Positions 43,901-51,947 of a DNA stretch of 64,000 nt are shown in pieces; within the stretch, counting starts at the first letter, position 1, and each line of letters opens with the position of its first letter. A program made the translations under genes and the position numbers. The stretch comes from CAZSSH01 sp964609825. GTDB taxonomy: Bacteria > Verrucomicrobiota > Lentisphaeria > Victivallales > Victivallaceae. The stretch spans positions 248,001-312,000 of the forward strand of contig CAZSSH010000010.1 of the NCBI GenBank assembly GCA_964609825.1, read 5' to 3'. Below the pieces are notes generated by a model. The model searched no databases, had not been told where the DNA came from, and saw nothing but the letters and a program-made list of their open reading frames with translations.

Positions 43901-44076
43901 AACTGGGGCTCGGTGGGAAATTCTCCGGCGGTTTCAAAACTCAGCACGGCTTTGGTTTCAATACGCGGTTGATCGTGAGCGAAGGCGTTGCCTTTGCCGT
44001 TGCCCGAAATGAGCTGACCTGCCGCCGTGAGTGCGAGTGCGATCATGGTCAGGAAGCCAAACAAACATTTTTTCAT
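40927..44076 (-). CDS. Large secreted glycoside hydrolase (clan GH-A type) with F5/8 discoidin domain
   Basis: This 1049 aa protein has a signal peptide at residues 1-20. A discoidin/F5-8C sugar-binding domain follows (about 75-200, ARYVKIIVRKHPGKMQMILSEIAVFG), then an FnIII-like domain (about 215-310). The TIM-barrel core is about 315-640. It has acid/base candidate Glu in YFYGAGNEPH and nucleophile candidate Glu in LISTEFGYTE, typical of GH39/GH5-like GH-A enzymes, though the family is not certain. A beta-sandwich C-terminal part follows. It lies downstream of the LacI gene (4-base overlap) and upstream of the pseudopilin. Confidence 0.72.
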   Translation of the reverse strand: MKKCLFGFLTMIALALTAAGQLISGNGKGNAFAHDQPRIETKAVLSFETAGEFPTEPQFLETARRPDGTGRVLLDGAKGTDGNCQAFGKWQGGKYFANMTLDLQSEYLVTQVAIWSQESPTQGIESFDVLLSNDGQKFVQLGTKPTPEGLTMNTPKCGEMINFELEKPAVARYVKIIVRKHPGKMQMILSEIAVFGDRLPGTADRTVYLPENQRPAVTANYQIIGSGAVKIDWSNFAKTNKVKGYRLYQAAAPYALVTEPGVKLVREFPAKTTVTVIYPLTPGESVTYGLTAVYEDGECPRVAAQTCNIPQVLAGETFGDMLGINHFWGGGGARFLPRKAYEEEVALDLLAGTPFKEIRWWRTYPEVITKLYDRGIGATSFANEEAVKSGDSLGIYFYGAGNEPHLHGKQPEAYVEHVKAAKAMLQKYNPANRLYAPTVCIDNRSTEWLERFYEAGAKDCFDAVDVHTYLGTSAEFVYPEGYPAGSPEGLFGRIAKVREIMAKFGDQNKPLISTEFGYTECKVANPSGNITPEIKAAFLVRGLVIHHVLNFAKVFVYSFWDEGSDPNYTEHFFGLVDYQFQKKPAYYAIAEMGQQLGDKKVTGPVKGTGGADYGYVFQTPDGKQSVNIVWNGAAPVSGTFRTAAGSKVQITSMLGETESVKAKADGTFRIPYGPNPVYLSGDAPIELVKTEKIEAARDSQKIVLTTPQKIIVNRNRKIAFTLQNPAGHDQLVDCTLESSTGQTLQNLSVTLIPGETKELSFTAPPLPGGVILERYQIAVNYEGKYASGSDRIGLFVRHLTTKPTFAAAKMAGYDQDVYVLANDILEVTVDPRRGGRILEIYDKRTEKNQLNIDYERLGGLANIAFYYCIWDQVKAPGELAIDRNAAYRVSLLPDGITMTGGNPDGLELVKTLKLAGNQLTLNAVIINHTQQTVTAGYYMHPEYTVGGTADSFADQLVLPLENKEYTMPFWSGLGDKPTTPFTGNYWILRDPAANYEIRQEYDFDKFRSPRLWFGIGCCNFEMETVADNQIKPGGQWQGNLTWYFNTKEK

Positions 44077-45107
44077 ATCGATTTCTCCTTGAGGTTTTTG
44101 ACGGAGTCGCGGATGACGAGCGTGGTATGCAGCGTTTCGGCGGGGAGGGTGGACAGTTGGCCTTTGAGAAATTCGTCCAGCGCCCGGATAGCCCGGTCGC
44201 CGATTTCGCGCAACGGCTGTCTTACCGTGGTCAAAGCGGGGTGGATAAACCGGGTAAACCGGATATCGTCAAAGCCGACGACCGAAATGTCATCAGGCAC
44301 ATTTAAATCATTATCCCAGCAGCATTTGATGGCCCCCAACGCCATTTCGTCATTGGTGCAAAAAATTGCGGTCGGCCGTACCGGGTGTTGCAACAAAGCC
44401 TTGCATTGGTTATACCCCGCCTCTTCGGTGAGGGCGGTCGGAGAATGGGGGATGATCCAGCCCTCAAGGATATCAAGCTTGGCCGCCGTCATCGCTTCTT
44501 GGTAAGCCTGCAGCCGCTGTCGGTGGTTGACGTTATTGATCAGACTGTTGCACAAAAAACCGATCTTTTGATGGCCCATGTCCAGCAAATATTGCATCAT
44601 CTCGCGGGCGCCGGAGTAGGACTCGTTGTTGATATAGCCGCGTTTCAATCCGGCGCGGTCACCGTTGATAATCATGGTGGGAATCCCGGCGTTTTCCAAA
44701 TCGTCGAGTTGATCGGCGACTTTTTCAAACGGGAAAATCATCACAGCGTCGCAACGGCGTTCGCGGATAAGTTGCAGCAATGATTTGGCACTGTCTGAGA
44801 GCCGGTAAAAAATGACGGTCACATCGACGTTGCCGCTGCCGGTCGAATTTGCGATGCCGTCCAACACCTCGGTGCTGTACTCGTTAAGCATGCTTTGCTC
44901 CAAAACGACAATAACGCCGATGTTGATTCTGCGTTCACTGCTTTTTGTGGGAGCAAAGTTAAGAGAGTCAACCACTTCCAAAACTTTGTTGCGGACGCTC
45001 TCGGAGACGTCGGTACGGTTGTTGATCACCCGTGACACGGTTGCCAATGAAACTCCGGCCTGCTCGGCTACGAGTCGGATATTGATATCTTTTTTGCGTC
45101 TTGCCAT
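44073..45107 (-). CDS. LacI-family transcriptional regulator
   Basis: This 344 aa regulator has an N-terminal HTH and hinge (IRLVAEQAGVSLATVSRVIN, NKVLEVVDSLNFAP) and a periplasmic-binding-protein-type sensor (MMQYLLDMGHQKIGFLC, PTAIFCTNDEMALG, VVGFDDIRFTRFIHPALTTV). It most likely senses a sugar and controls the large hydrolase and pseudopilin that follow in the same operon. Operator-like sequences overlap and flank its promoter, suggesting autoregulation. Confidence 0.95.
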   Translation of the reverse strand: MARRKKDINIRLVAEQAGVSLATVSRVINNRTDVSESVRNKVLEVVDSLNFAPTKSSERRINIGVIVVLEQSMLNEYSTEVLDGIANSTGSGNVDVTVIFYRLSDSAKSLLQLIRERRCDAVMIFPFEKVADQLDDLENAGIPTMIINGDRAGLKRGYINNESYSGAREMMQYLLDMGHQKIGFLCNSLINNVNHRQRLQAYQEAMTAAKLDILEGWIIPHSPTALTEEAGYNQCKALLQHPVRPTAIFCTNDEMALGAIKCCWDNDLNVPDDISVVGFDDIRFTRFIHPALTTVRQPLREIGDRAIRALDEFLKGQLSTLPAETLHTTLVIRDSVKNLKEKSI

Positions 45108-45127
45108 ATTTTAATCCTCAATAATTG

Positions 45128-45147
45128 ATTTTCGTAAATTAATTATA
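45128..45147. promoter_or_regulatory. Putative LacI operator O1 (overlaps -10)
   Basis: Reads ATTTTCGTAAATTAATTATA. It matches 45186-45205 at 19 of 20 positions, with central CG as in LacI-family sites. It covers the -10 box of the divergent lacI promoter. Confidence 0.65.
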
Positions 45148-45170
45148 CACCAAAACAAAATAAATGTCAA
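45142..45170 (-). promoter_or_regulatory. Consensus sigma-70 promoter of the lacI-hydrolase-pseudopilin operon
   Basis: On the minus strand, TTGACA and TATAAT are separated by exactly 17 bases, 35 bases before the lacI start. A perfect consensus promoter is typically strong and so needs repression; the -10 box lies inside a putative operator. Confidence 0.88.
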
Positions 45171-45185
45171 GAGCAATTTTTATTT

Positions 45186-45205
45186 ATTTTCGAAAATTAA
45201 TTATA
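45186..45205. promoter_or_regulatory. Putative LacI operator O2
   Basis: Reads ATTTTCGAAAATTAATTATA, containing the perfect palindrome ATTTTCGAAAAT. It lies 58 bases from O1, and the pair could allow looping. Confidence 0.65.
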
Positions 45206-45260
45206 ATCCGGAATCAACTTGGCTGAAATTCATTTTTTTTTAATTTTTAAGAAATGGCTC

Positions 45261-45289
45261 TTGACATCGGGGATGACTTGTAGTATACT
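45261..45289 (+). promoter_or_regulatory. Promoter of the gntR-pseudopilin-GH10 operon
   Basis: TTGACA and TATACT boxes are separated by 17 bases, 47 bases before the GntR-type regulator start. Confidence 0.82.
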
Positions 45290-45320
45290 ATGTGATATAA
45301 TGCAAATATACAAGTGATAT
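45284..45320. promoter_or_regulatory. Direct repeats at gntR promoter (putative operator)
   Basis: TATACTATGTGATAT (45284-45298) and TATACAAGTGATAT (45307-45320) are near-identical and share GTGATAT with a 22-base period. The first covers the -10 box. The likely binder is the GntR-type product encoded 17 bases downstream. Confidence 0.5.
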
Positions 45321-45336
45321 CATGAGAGTATAATAT

Positions 45337-46395
45337 ATGTTGTTGACCAAAAAAATCGAAACCGTGCTCGGCGAGCGCATAAAGGGCGGAGTTTACCGCG
45401 ACGGCGAAAAATTGCCATCGATCCGCGATTTAAGTGATGAGTTTGGCGCCAGTTATGTTATTGTCTCGCGGGCAATTCAATCCTTAAAAGCCGACGGTCT
45501 GGTGGAAACCAGCCCCGGGCGGGGCACCTTTGCGGTCCACGGCCGCAGCTCATTCCGGCACTGGCGGGAGCGGCGGGTGTGTTTCGTTTTTGCCGATCCC
45601 CAGTCAAATCCCTTGGAGGAGTATCAATTGGAGCTTTACAGCATCATCCAACGTCTGTTGCGTGAGCATGGTTTCATTGATGTGGCGATGCGGAGTTATG
45701 ACAGCATCATTGAGAGTCCCGAGACGCTGGCCGGGGCGATCATCATCCACCGCTCGCAATTGCTGCCGCTCTTGCGCGAGCATCATGTTCCGCTTGTTTA
45801 TTGCAGCAGTATCTCCGAGGAGCTGCCGTACTCGTCGGTGACGCCGGATTTTTATCAGGGAAGTTACGAAGTTACCCGTTTTTTGGCAACGCAGAATTAC
45901 CAAAAAATTGCTTTTGTCGCTCCGTATGAGTCGGATAACTCAGGGAGTTTCCGTGTCCGTTATCAGGGATATATGGATGCACTCTCCGATCGTGGTCTCG
46001 CTCCGTTGCCGCAGATCCCGTGGCATGCGATCACGCATGCGGATGAATTGCGCAATATTCTCCTGTCACCCGACCGGCCGCAGGCGCTGTTTGTCGGCAA
46101 CGACCACATGGCGCTTGAAGTAATGGCGCTCGCCCGGACGCTGGGCCTTGAGCTCCCGCGCGATCTTGGCATTGCGGGGTTGGAAGACATGCGCAATGCC
46201 CGTTTGAGTACTCCAAAACTCACCACCGCCACCTATGATAAAGAGCGTCTGGCCGCCGAGTGTGTTAATTTGCTGATGGATCACATACAAAACGGCGTCA
46301 CCGGCGTTACCTCGCGCCGGGTGCCCATGGAACTGGTGGTCCGCGACTCGACGTTATTGCAAAATCCCAAATTATCCCAAACAGTATCAATTTAA
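45337..46395 (+). CDS. GntR-type regulator with LacI-like sugar-sensing domain
   Basis: This 352 aa regulator has an N-terminal winged helix of GntR type (YRDGEKLPSIRDLSDEFGAS, IQSLKADGLVETSPGRGTFAV, residues about 20-65) joined to a LacI/PBP1-type ligand domain (about 75-340; EVTRFLATQNYQKIAFVAP, ALFVGNDHMALEVMALARTLG). This AraR-like architecture responds to arabinose or related sugars in some bacteria. It is followed after 19 bases by the pseudopilin and then GH10 genes, which it probably controls. The AraR comparison is by architecture only. Confidence 0.9.
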   Translation: MLLTKKIETVLGERIKGGVYRDGEKLPSIRDLSDEFGASYVIVSRAIQSLKADGLVETSPGRGTFAVHGRSSFRHWRERRVCFVFADPQSNPLEEYQLELYSIIQRLLREHGFIDVAMRSYDSIIESPETLAGAIIIHRSQLLPLLREHHVPLVYCSSISEELPYSSVTPDFYQGSYEVTRFLATQNYQKIAFVAPYESDNSGSFRVRYQGYMDALSDRGLAPLPQIPWHAITHADELRNILLSPDRPQALFVGNDHMALEVMALARTLGLELPRDLGIAGLEDMRNARLSTPKLTTATYDKERLAAECVNLLMDHIQNGVTGVTSRRVPMELVVRDSTLLQNPKLSQTVSI

Positions 46396-46414
46396 ACCCA
46401 AGGAGAATCACTCG

Positions 46415-47053
46415 ATGAAAGCACTTCTTTATTCACCGCCGGGACGCCGGTTTGACTCCGGCAAAATTTTTACATTAATTGAACTTTTGGTGGTAATTGC
46501 AATTATTGCGATTTTGGCCTCGATGTTGATGCCCGCCTTGAGCAAAGCTCGCGATAAGGCGCGTTCGACCCAGTGTTTGTCGCAATTGAAACAAATGGGC
46601 TCGGCTTATAATTTGTACGCCAATGATTATAAAGGCTTTTACCCGGCAAGTTACTCTGGTTATTACTACTCGTGGTATTTGGCCGAGTATTTGGGCGAAC
46701 CCAAAAATCAATATCCCAAGATGAGCCGGTGCCCCTCCTGGCGCGGCCGATACGGCACCGATCCGGTGATCAGCTATACCGTCTCAGAGGTCAAAAAAAA
46801 CGGAGTCAAGCTGTTGTGGAATCAATTTTACCGCCCCGACCAGTTTGCCGCGCCGCGTTTCTCGCGGACAATTCTCATTTTTGACGCCAAGCCCAAGGCG
46901 GCGGGCTCCGGTTACACCAACAGCTTGGGTACGATTGACTCCAATGCCGACAAGCGGCATGACGATATGTCGATCAATGCTTTGTTTTATGACGCGTCGG
47001 CCCGACGCGCCCCGCAGCTGAGCACCTGGTGGCTTGAGTATAACCCCAATTGA
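46415..47053 (+). CDS. Pseudopilin-like secreted protein, divergent H-x-DG end
   Basis: This 212 aa protein has the prepilin leader ending FTLIELLVVIAIIAIL (about residues 20-35) and a globular domain. The C-terminal motif is degenerate: RHDDMSINALFYDA, where DG would be expected. Strong AAGGAG ribosome binding site. It sits between the GntR-type regulator and the GH10 enzyme, and its frame ends just before that gene. Confidence 0.83.
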   Translation: MKALLYSPPGRRFDSGKIFTLIELLVVIAIIAILASMLMPALSKARDKARSTQCLSQLKQMGSAYNLYANDYKGFYPASYSGYYYSWYLAEYLGEPKNQYPKMSRCPSWRGRYGTDPVISYTVSEVKKNGVKLLWNQFYRPDQFAAPRFSRTILIFDAKPKAAGSGYTNSLGTIDSNADKRHDDMSINALFYDASARRAPQLSTWWLEYNPN

Positions 47054-47061
47054 GGATAACG

Positions 47062-49485
47062 ATGATGACTTTGACGAAATTATTATGCTTTGTATTTTTG
47101 GCGCTCCCGGCATGGTTGCCGGCGGCCGGAGTTTTGGAGATGGTTTGCAGCAAAAACGCGGACGACAACGGCAAAGGATATCATTTGCAGCTCCCGTTTA
47201 CGGTCACGCAGGAGACGGAGAGCTTCAGCAGCGAGGCGGTTGTGGAGCCTGCCGCCAATCAGTTGCACGGCTTGCGCATGATGCTGATGCTGTCCGGCGA
47301 CCCGTATCAGGCGACCGCCGGCAAATGCGATTATTTGCGCGCCGGACTCGAGTTTTTTAAGGGGACATCCTCCCATGTCGTCTTTGCTCCCGCGGACGGT
47401 CCGGTGCAGAAATTTGACAATTGGGGGCGCTGGCCGGGGGATAAGAGTGTCAAAGTCGCCGTGGTTTATTCGCGTCAGGCGCGCGAAATCACCGTCACTT
47501 TTTCGCCCGCCGGTTTGCCCGAAAAAGTGCACAAAATTGCGCTTGGCGACGGCAAATTTACTTGGAAATATTTCTCGCTGGTGAGCTTCCGCGAGGGGAG
47601 CCTTGAGGCGTTGCGCGATGTCTGCAAGATCAGTGACTTTAAGGTCAACGGTCAGGAGCTGCAAAGCGCCGAATTTTTGAGCAAACCCGCCGGGGTGGTT
47701 GAGCGTACCGCGGACGACCCCGCGTTGATCAAGTATCTCGACGCCGAGGTGCGTCCGGCGCTGCCGGTGCCGGGGGAGCCGTTATTTAACACGCTCGATT
47801 GGCGCAATTACCCGCACGGCAATTTTGAGTTTGCCAACTATGAGACCGTCAATGTCCCCGATCAAAAGTTCCCGTCCGCGCTGCGGATGACCGGGCTCAA
47901 GCGCCCTTTGGCATTTCACTCAGTACAGATTGCCGCCCGGCGCAATGAGATTGCGATCAAAAAAGGCGATGTCATTTTTATCCAGTTTGACGCGCGCTGT
48001 CTTGCCAGCTCCGATGAGTCGGGTGAGGGGTTGATCAGCATGGGAATGGTGGTGGACTCCAAAACTTGGCAGGATTGGGGCTTTGTCAGCGGCAATTTGA
48101 CGCGCGATTGGCAGCGTTTTTACGGCTTTGCCGTCGCCAAAAGCGATATTGAGGTCGGCAAACTGCGGCTGCATTTGTTTTTGAGTCACCGGCAGCAGAC
48201 GGTGGAGCTGGGCGGCATCGCTGTCCTTGACCTCGGGCAAAATATCGATGTCAAGTCTTTGCCGCAAAACCAAATAACCTACGACCGCCCAAGTGGGGCG
48301 TGGCGTCGGCAAGCCGAGCTTAATATTGAGAAATACCGCAAAGGCGATTTGGCAATCGAGTTAAGAAAAGCCGACGGTAAACCACTGGCCGGAGTGCCGG
48401 TCAAACTGGAAATGGTTTCGCACGCATTCAGCTTTGGCTGCTACGCCGACGATGCCCCCTTGTTGACGGCGGGACCCGACGGCGACCGTTTCCGCCAAGA
48501 GTTTTTATCGTTGTTTAATCAGGCGATCGTCCCGGTGTTTTGGGGGCCGGGCAATGCCGAAAACAAGCAGTACGGCTGGGAAAACCCGGAGTGCCGCACA
48601 CGCTATCAAAGCATTGCCGCATGGTGCCGCCAAAACAATCTGATGACACAGGCGCATGTCCTGACCTGGCCGAGCTCGATGTATGTCCCGCCGGACGTTC
48701 CGGCGCTGAAAAGCGAGCCCGCCGGATTGCAGCAGCGTACGCTTGAGCACATCCGCGATGTCATTGCCGCGACCAAGTCCGATATCGATGTCTATCAGGT
48801 CTTGAATGAGCCGTGCGCCACTCGCGAATTCATCGATGTCGTCGGTCTCGACGGCGTGGCGGAGTGGTTTAAGGCCGCCAAGCAATCCGCTCCCGACAAA
48901 CCGATGCTCATCAATGACAACGGCATCCTCTCCAAGTATGCCGACAAGCAGCAGGATTACGAAAATTTGATTGCCGCTCTGATTCAAAAAGGGGCGGTGA
49001 TTGACGGCATCGGCTTTCAGGGACATATGGGCGGCTCGCCGCCGTCGCCGGAATTGTTGTGGAAAATTTTTGACCGTTTTTACAACCGTTTCGGGAAACC
49101 CATATACATCACCGAGATGACCGTCGGCATTGCCGACGAAGATTTGCAGGCCGAGTACACCGGCGATTTTTTGCTCGCCGCTTTCAGCCACCCCGGCGTG
49201 ATCTCGATTACCCAATGGGGCTTTTGGGCGGGCAAACACTATGACGCCAAACTTGCCTTGTACCGCAAAAATTGGGAGGAGAAACCCAACGGCGCGGTGT
49301 ACCGTAAACTCGTCAAAGAGGTGTGGCATACTGACGGCGCGGGCAAAACCGGCGCCGACGGCAAATTTGCCATGCGCGCCTTTTACGGCGACTACCGACT
49401 CACGGTCACCATGCCCGACGGCAAAACCGAAACGCGCATTGTCCGTTTCCGCGCCGGTGATGGCATAAAGTTGATCGATTTTTAG
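47062..49485 (+). CDS. Secreted GH10 xylanase-family enzyme with N-terminal carbohydrate-binding region
   Basis: This 807 aa protein starts at ATG 47062 (after TGAGGA; the TTG at 47050 is less likely). Signal peptide MMTLTKLLCFVFLALPAWLPAA is followed by two beta-sandwich regions (about residues 25-430) and a GH10 barrel (about 445-760). The barrel has acid/base Glu583 in VYQVLNEP and nucleophile Glu685 in IYITEMTV. A short beta-rich C-terminal tail follows. GH10 enzymes are mainly endo-beta-1,4-xylanases. It overlaps the pseudopilin frame only if the TTG start is used. Its stop overlaps the convergent LacI gene stop by four bases. Confidence 0.9.
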   Translation: MMTLTKLLCFVFLALPAWLPAAGVLEMVCSKNADDNGKGYHLQLPFTVTQETESFSSEAVVEPAANQLHGLRMMLMLSGDPYQATAGKCDYLRAGLEFFKGTSSHVVFAPADGPVQKFDNWGRWPGDKSVKVAVVYSRQAREITVTFSPAGLPEKVHKIALGDGKFTWKYFSLVSFREGSLEALRDVCKISDFKVNGQELQSAEFLSKPAGVVERTADDPALIKYLDAEVRPALPVPGEPLFNTLDWRNYPHGNFEFANYETVNVPDQKFPSALRMTGLKRPLAFHSVQIAARRNEIAIKKGDVIFIQFDARCLASSDESGEGLISMGMVVDSKTWQDWGFVSGNLTRDWQRFYGFAVAKSDIEVGKLRLHLFLSHRQQTVELGGIAVLDLGQNIDVKSLPQNQITYDRPSGAWRRQAELNIEKYRKGDLAIELRKADGKPLAGVPVKLEMVSHAFSFGCYADDAPLLTAGPDGDRFRQEFLSLFNQAIVPVFWGPGNAENKQYGWENPECRTRYQSIAAWCRQNNLMTQAHVLTWPSSMYVPPDVPALKSEPAGLQQRTLEHIRDVIAATKSDIDVYQVLNEPCATREFIDVVGLDGVAEWFKAAKQSAPDKPMLINDNGILSKYADKQQDYENLIAALIQKGAVIDGIGFQGHMGGSPPSPELLWKIFDRFYNRFGKPIYITEMTVGIADEDLQAEYTGDFLLAAFSHPGVISITQWGFWAGKHYDAKLALYRKNWEEKPNGAVYRKLVKEVWHTDGAGKTGADGKFAMRAFYGDYRLTVTMPDGKTETRIVRFRAGDGIKLIDF

Positions 49486-50450
49486 GAGTTCACCGCTCCG
49501 GGCGGCGGGGCGGTGGTTTTGCCGAGAATGAGCTTGGAGAGTACCTTGACTTGCGCGGGGGCTTTGCCTGATAATTCGCCGTACAGCAGCTCGACGACGT
49601 TTTTGGCGAGGGCGGGGAAATCAAAGGCAAAGCAGGTTAATTGGTTGTATTTCCAGTTAAACTCGGAGATTTCATTTTTATACCCGATCACCGACACATC
49701 CTCGGGGACGCGCAAGCCGAAGGAGTGCAGCAAGGGGAGAAACAATGACTCCGTGTCCGATGAGCCGACAAAGATGTACGCGGTATAATTTTGATCGACC
49801 AACGGCTCCAGACTTTGCCGGATCGTATCCGCATTGATCGGGCCCAAAAAACACTGGGTAACCGAGTCGGCGATGCCGAATTTTTGGGCGGCAAGCTCAA
49901 AAGCTTTGGTTCCCACCTCCGCAGGTCTCGCCGGTGACACCGCCACCCGGATGCGGGCGATTTTGCGGTGCCCGAGCTTGGCCAGGTGCTCGACCGCCTG
50001 AAACGCTTCGGCGTCGGGGTCGGGAATTACCGAGCTCACGCGCTCAAACAAGCAGCCCCCCGAGTTGACCTCCACCAGCGGGATGCTGAAGCGCTGCACC
50101 CACTCTTTGCCCAAATCGGCCGAAATCGAAATCGCACCGTCATAGTGCTGCTCGGTTAAGAGCTCCATGCTTTCGGGAGTCAACACGGTAAATCGAAATT
50201 TATGCGGTTTGGCGAGCAGCATCAGCTGGTTGAGCATCCCAGAGGAAAAACAGTTGTACCACCCGGTGATGACAGCAAAATGTTTAACATGGCAATTGGC
50301 ATGGTTGCGGTAATTGTGTGCCTGGGCAAAGTCGATGATCTGCTGCCGGATCTCCGGCGCCACTTTTGGTTTGCCGCCGAGCGCCCGCGAAACTTGCGCA
50401 ATCGAGCAATTAAGCTCATCGGCGATTTGCTGCATCGTCAATTTTTTCAT
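49482..50450 (-). CDS. LacI-family transcriptional regulator
   Basis: This 322 aa regulator has HTH MQQIADELNCSIAQVSRALG and sensor domain features (RFSIPLVEVNSGGCLF, VEHLAKLGHRKIARIRV, AYIFVGSSDTESLFLPLL, DVSVIGYKNEI). It diverges from the secreted protein at 50628 and converges on GH10. The target genes are not proven, but the divergent unit 50628-52745 is the natural candidate. The ribosome binding site is weak. Confidence 0.92.
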   Translation of the reverse strand: MKKLTMQQIADELNCSIAQVSRALGGKPKVAPEIRQQIIDFAQAHNYRNHANCHVKHFAVITGWYNCFSSGMLNQLMLLAKPHKFRFTVLTPESMELLTEQHYDGAISISADLGKEWVQRFSIPLVEVNSGGCLFERVSSVIPDPDAEAFQAVEHLAKLGHRKIARIRVAVSPARPAEVGTKAFELAAQKFGIADSVTQCFLGPINADTIRQSLEPLVDQNYTAYIFVGSSDTESLFLPLLHSFGLRVPEDVSVIGYKNEISEFNWKYNQLTCFAFDFPALAKNVVELLYGELSGKAPAQVKVLSKLILGKTTAPPPGAVNS

Positions 50451-50487
50451 GTCTTGTCCCGTGAGATGTGGTTGATTGCAATGCGAT

Positions 50488-50516
50488 AATATAGCCTGCC
50501 CCCGGCATTATTGCAA
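50488..50516 (-). promoter_or_regulatory. Promoter of LacI gene
   Basis: On the minus strand, TTGCAA and TATATT are separated by 17 bases and lie 38 bases before the start. Two ATTGCAA copies (50477 and 50510) flank it. Confidence 0.65.
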
Positions 50517-50569
50517 ACCTTTGTTGCTTCATTTTACCCTTTTTTTCCCCGCGCGGATGCTGCGAATTC

Positions 50570-50598
50570 TTGCCTTTGGGATGCGTTTGTGGTATAAT
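50570..50598 (+). promoter_or_regulatory. Promoter of 50628 gene
   Basis: TTGCCT and TATAAT are separated by 17 bases, 29 bases before the start codon. Confidence 0.78.
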
Positions 50599-50627
50599 TT
50601 GGGCGTTAGCCAAAAATAAGGAGAGCT

Positions 50628-51902
50628 ATGTATCGTTTTGTTGCCATCATTGTTGCCGTAATGTCGCTGACGCTGTCGGCGGCGGACCGGTTTGTCCGGG
50701 AGCGCGAAGCAGTCAACAGCCAGCTTTGGTCGCGTTTTATCAGCAAGGATGGCGTGATGTACGATTACGCCGGGCTCAAGGGCGAAGTAGTGCTGCCGAC
50801 GCCGGAGGAGTGCGCCAAAAATATCCCCAACGCCTTGGCCTGGTGGACGCCGGTGGAGAATGGCGGCTTTTTTAACGGCATGTATCTGATCAGCCAATGT
50901 GAGCGCTACAAAAACAATCCGACGCCGGAAAACCGCGAAAAAGTTAAGATGCTGGTGCGCGGCTTGTATTTGTTGCAGGACGTCGGCAAGACTCCCGGCT
51001 TCATCGCCCGCGGCGTCGGGAGTGACGGCAAGTGCCATTACCCGGCGAGCAGCAATGACCAGAATTTTCCGTGGTTTATGGGTCTCGGGCGTTATCTCAA
51101 AACCGACATCCCGACTGCTGCCGAGCGTAAAGAGTGCGCCGAGCGCATGGTCAAACAGGCGAAGGCGTTGCAAGCCAACAATTGGCGGATCATTGGCGAC
51201 CAGCCCGATTTTGTCCGCGGCTGGTGGCTGGACGGTGAGTACACCGCCTCGGTGCATTTGTTGACGGCATTGCGCTGTTTGTCGGAGGCGACCGGCGACC
51301 CGGCGTGGCGCGAGCTCTACTACCGGTTTTTACACGAAAAATCGCCCAACAACCTTGACCGGAAAGAGAGTATTGTCAACGGGCCCAAAGATTTGGCGCA
51401 CTGGTCGGCGTGGTTTTTGAGCAACTGTCAATATGCGGTCCGCGAGCTTTATTTGTCGGAAACCGACCCGGCGATCAAAGAAATCTACCGGCAGTCGCTC
51501 ATCAATACCGCCCAAAAGGCGCAGCCCTTGCTTGTCTTGTACCGGACGTTTCAAAATCAAGGGCCGCGCCCGGCATTCGACCCCGACTGGCATTTGCTGA
51601 TGCCGCCTTACAATGTCCAGACCAACGGCAACGAAGCGCAGAAACTCGCTTTGGAGCAAAACAAGAAATGGGGCAAATTTTGTCCCGCCATCAATGAGGA
51701 AAAAGGGACGCTCAAACCCGCCTTTTGCGCCGCGTGGATTGTTGTATTGAGCGGCGACCCGGCCATGCAACAAGCGGCAATGCCGGAGATCGAGCGGATG
51801 ATTTTGCACCCTGATTATACCCAATTATATTACGCCACCTTTTTTTATGCGGAGAATTTGATCAATACAATCAATGATTTACCCCAAAACTTTCAACAAT
51901 AA
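50628..51902 (+). CDS. Secreted helix-rich protein, probable alpha-toroid enzyme, family unknown
   Basis: This 424 aa protein has signal peptide MYRFVAIIVAVMSLTLSAA. The remainder is helical with conserved-looking aromatic/acidic stretches (LAWWTPVENGGFFNGMYLI, YPASSNDQNFPWFMGLGRYL, FVRGWWLDGEYTASVHLLTALRCL, DLAHWSAWFLSNCQYAVREL). These are spaced like an (alpha/alpha)6 barrel found in unsaturated-uronyl hydrolases and lyases. I cannot name a family or catalytic residue. It is followed by a pseudopilin gene 45 bases later, the same pairing as at the other glycan modules. Confidence 0.6.
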   Translation: MYRFVAIIVAVMSLTLSAADRFVREREAVNSQLWSRFISKDGVMYDYAGLKGEVVLPTPEECAKNIPNALAWWTPVENGGFFNGMYLISQCERYKNNPTPENREKVKMLVRGLYLLQDVGKTPGFIARGVGSDGKCHYPASSNDQNFPWFMGLGRYLKTDIPTAAERKECAERMVKQAKALQANNWRIIGDQPDFVRGWWLDGEYTASVHLLTALRCLSEATGDPAWRELYYRFLHEKSPNNLDRKESIVNGPKDLAHWSAWFLSNCQYAVRELYLSETDPAIKEIYRQSLINTAQKAQPLLVLYRTFQNQGPRPAFDPDWHLLMPPYNVQTNGNEAQKLALEQNKKWGKFCPAINEEKGTLKPAFCAAWIVVLSGDPAMQQAAMPEIERMILHPDYTQLYYATFFYAENLINTINDLPQNFQQ

Positions 51903-51947
51903 AATATTTTTCCAAGATAACTTTTTAACTGTAACGGAGATTTAACG

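Noticed and set aside
43099..44505. 468-codon plus-strand frame over the large hydrolase and LacI genes
   Set aside because: Antisense to two well-supported genes with no recognisable protein features.
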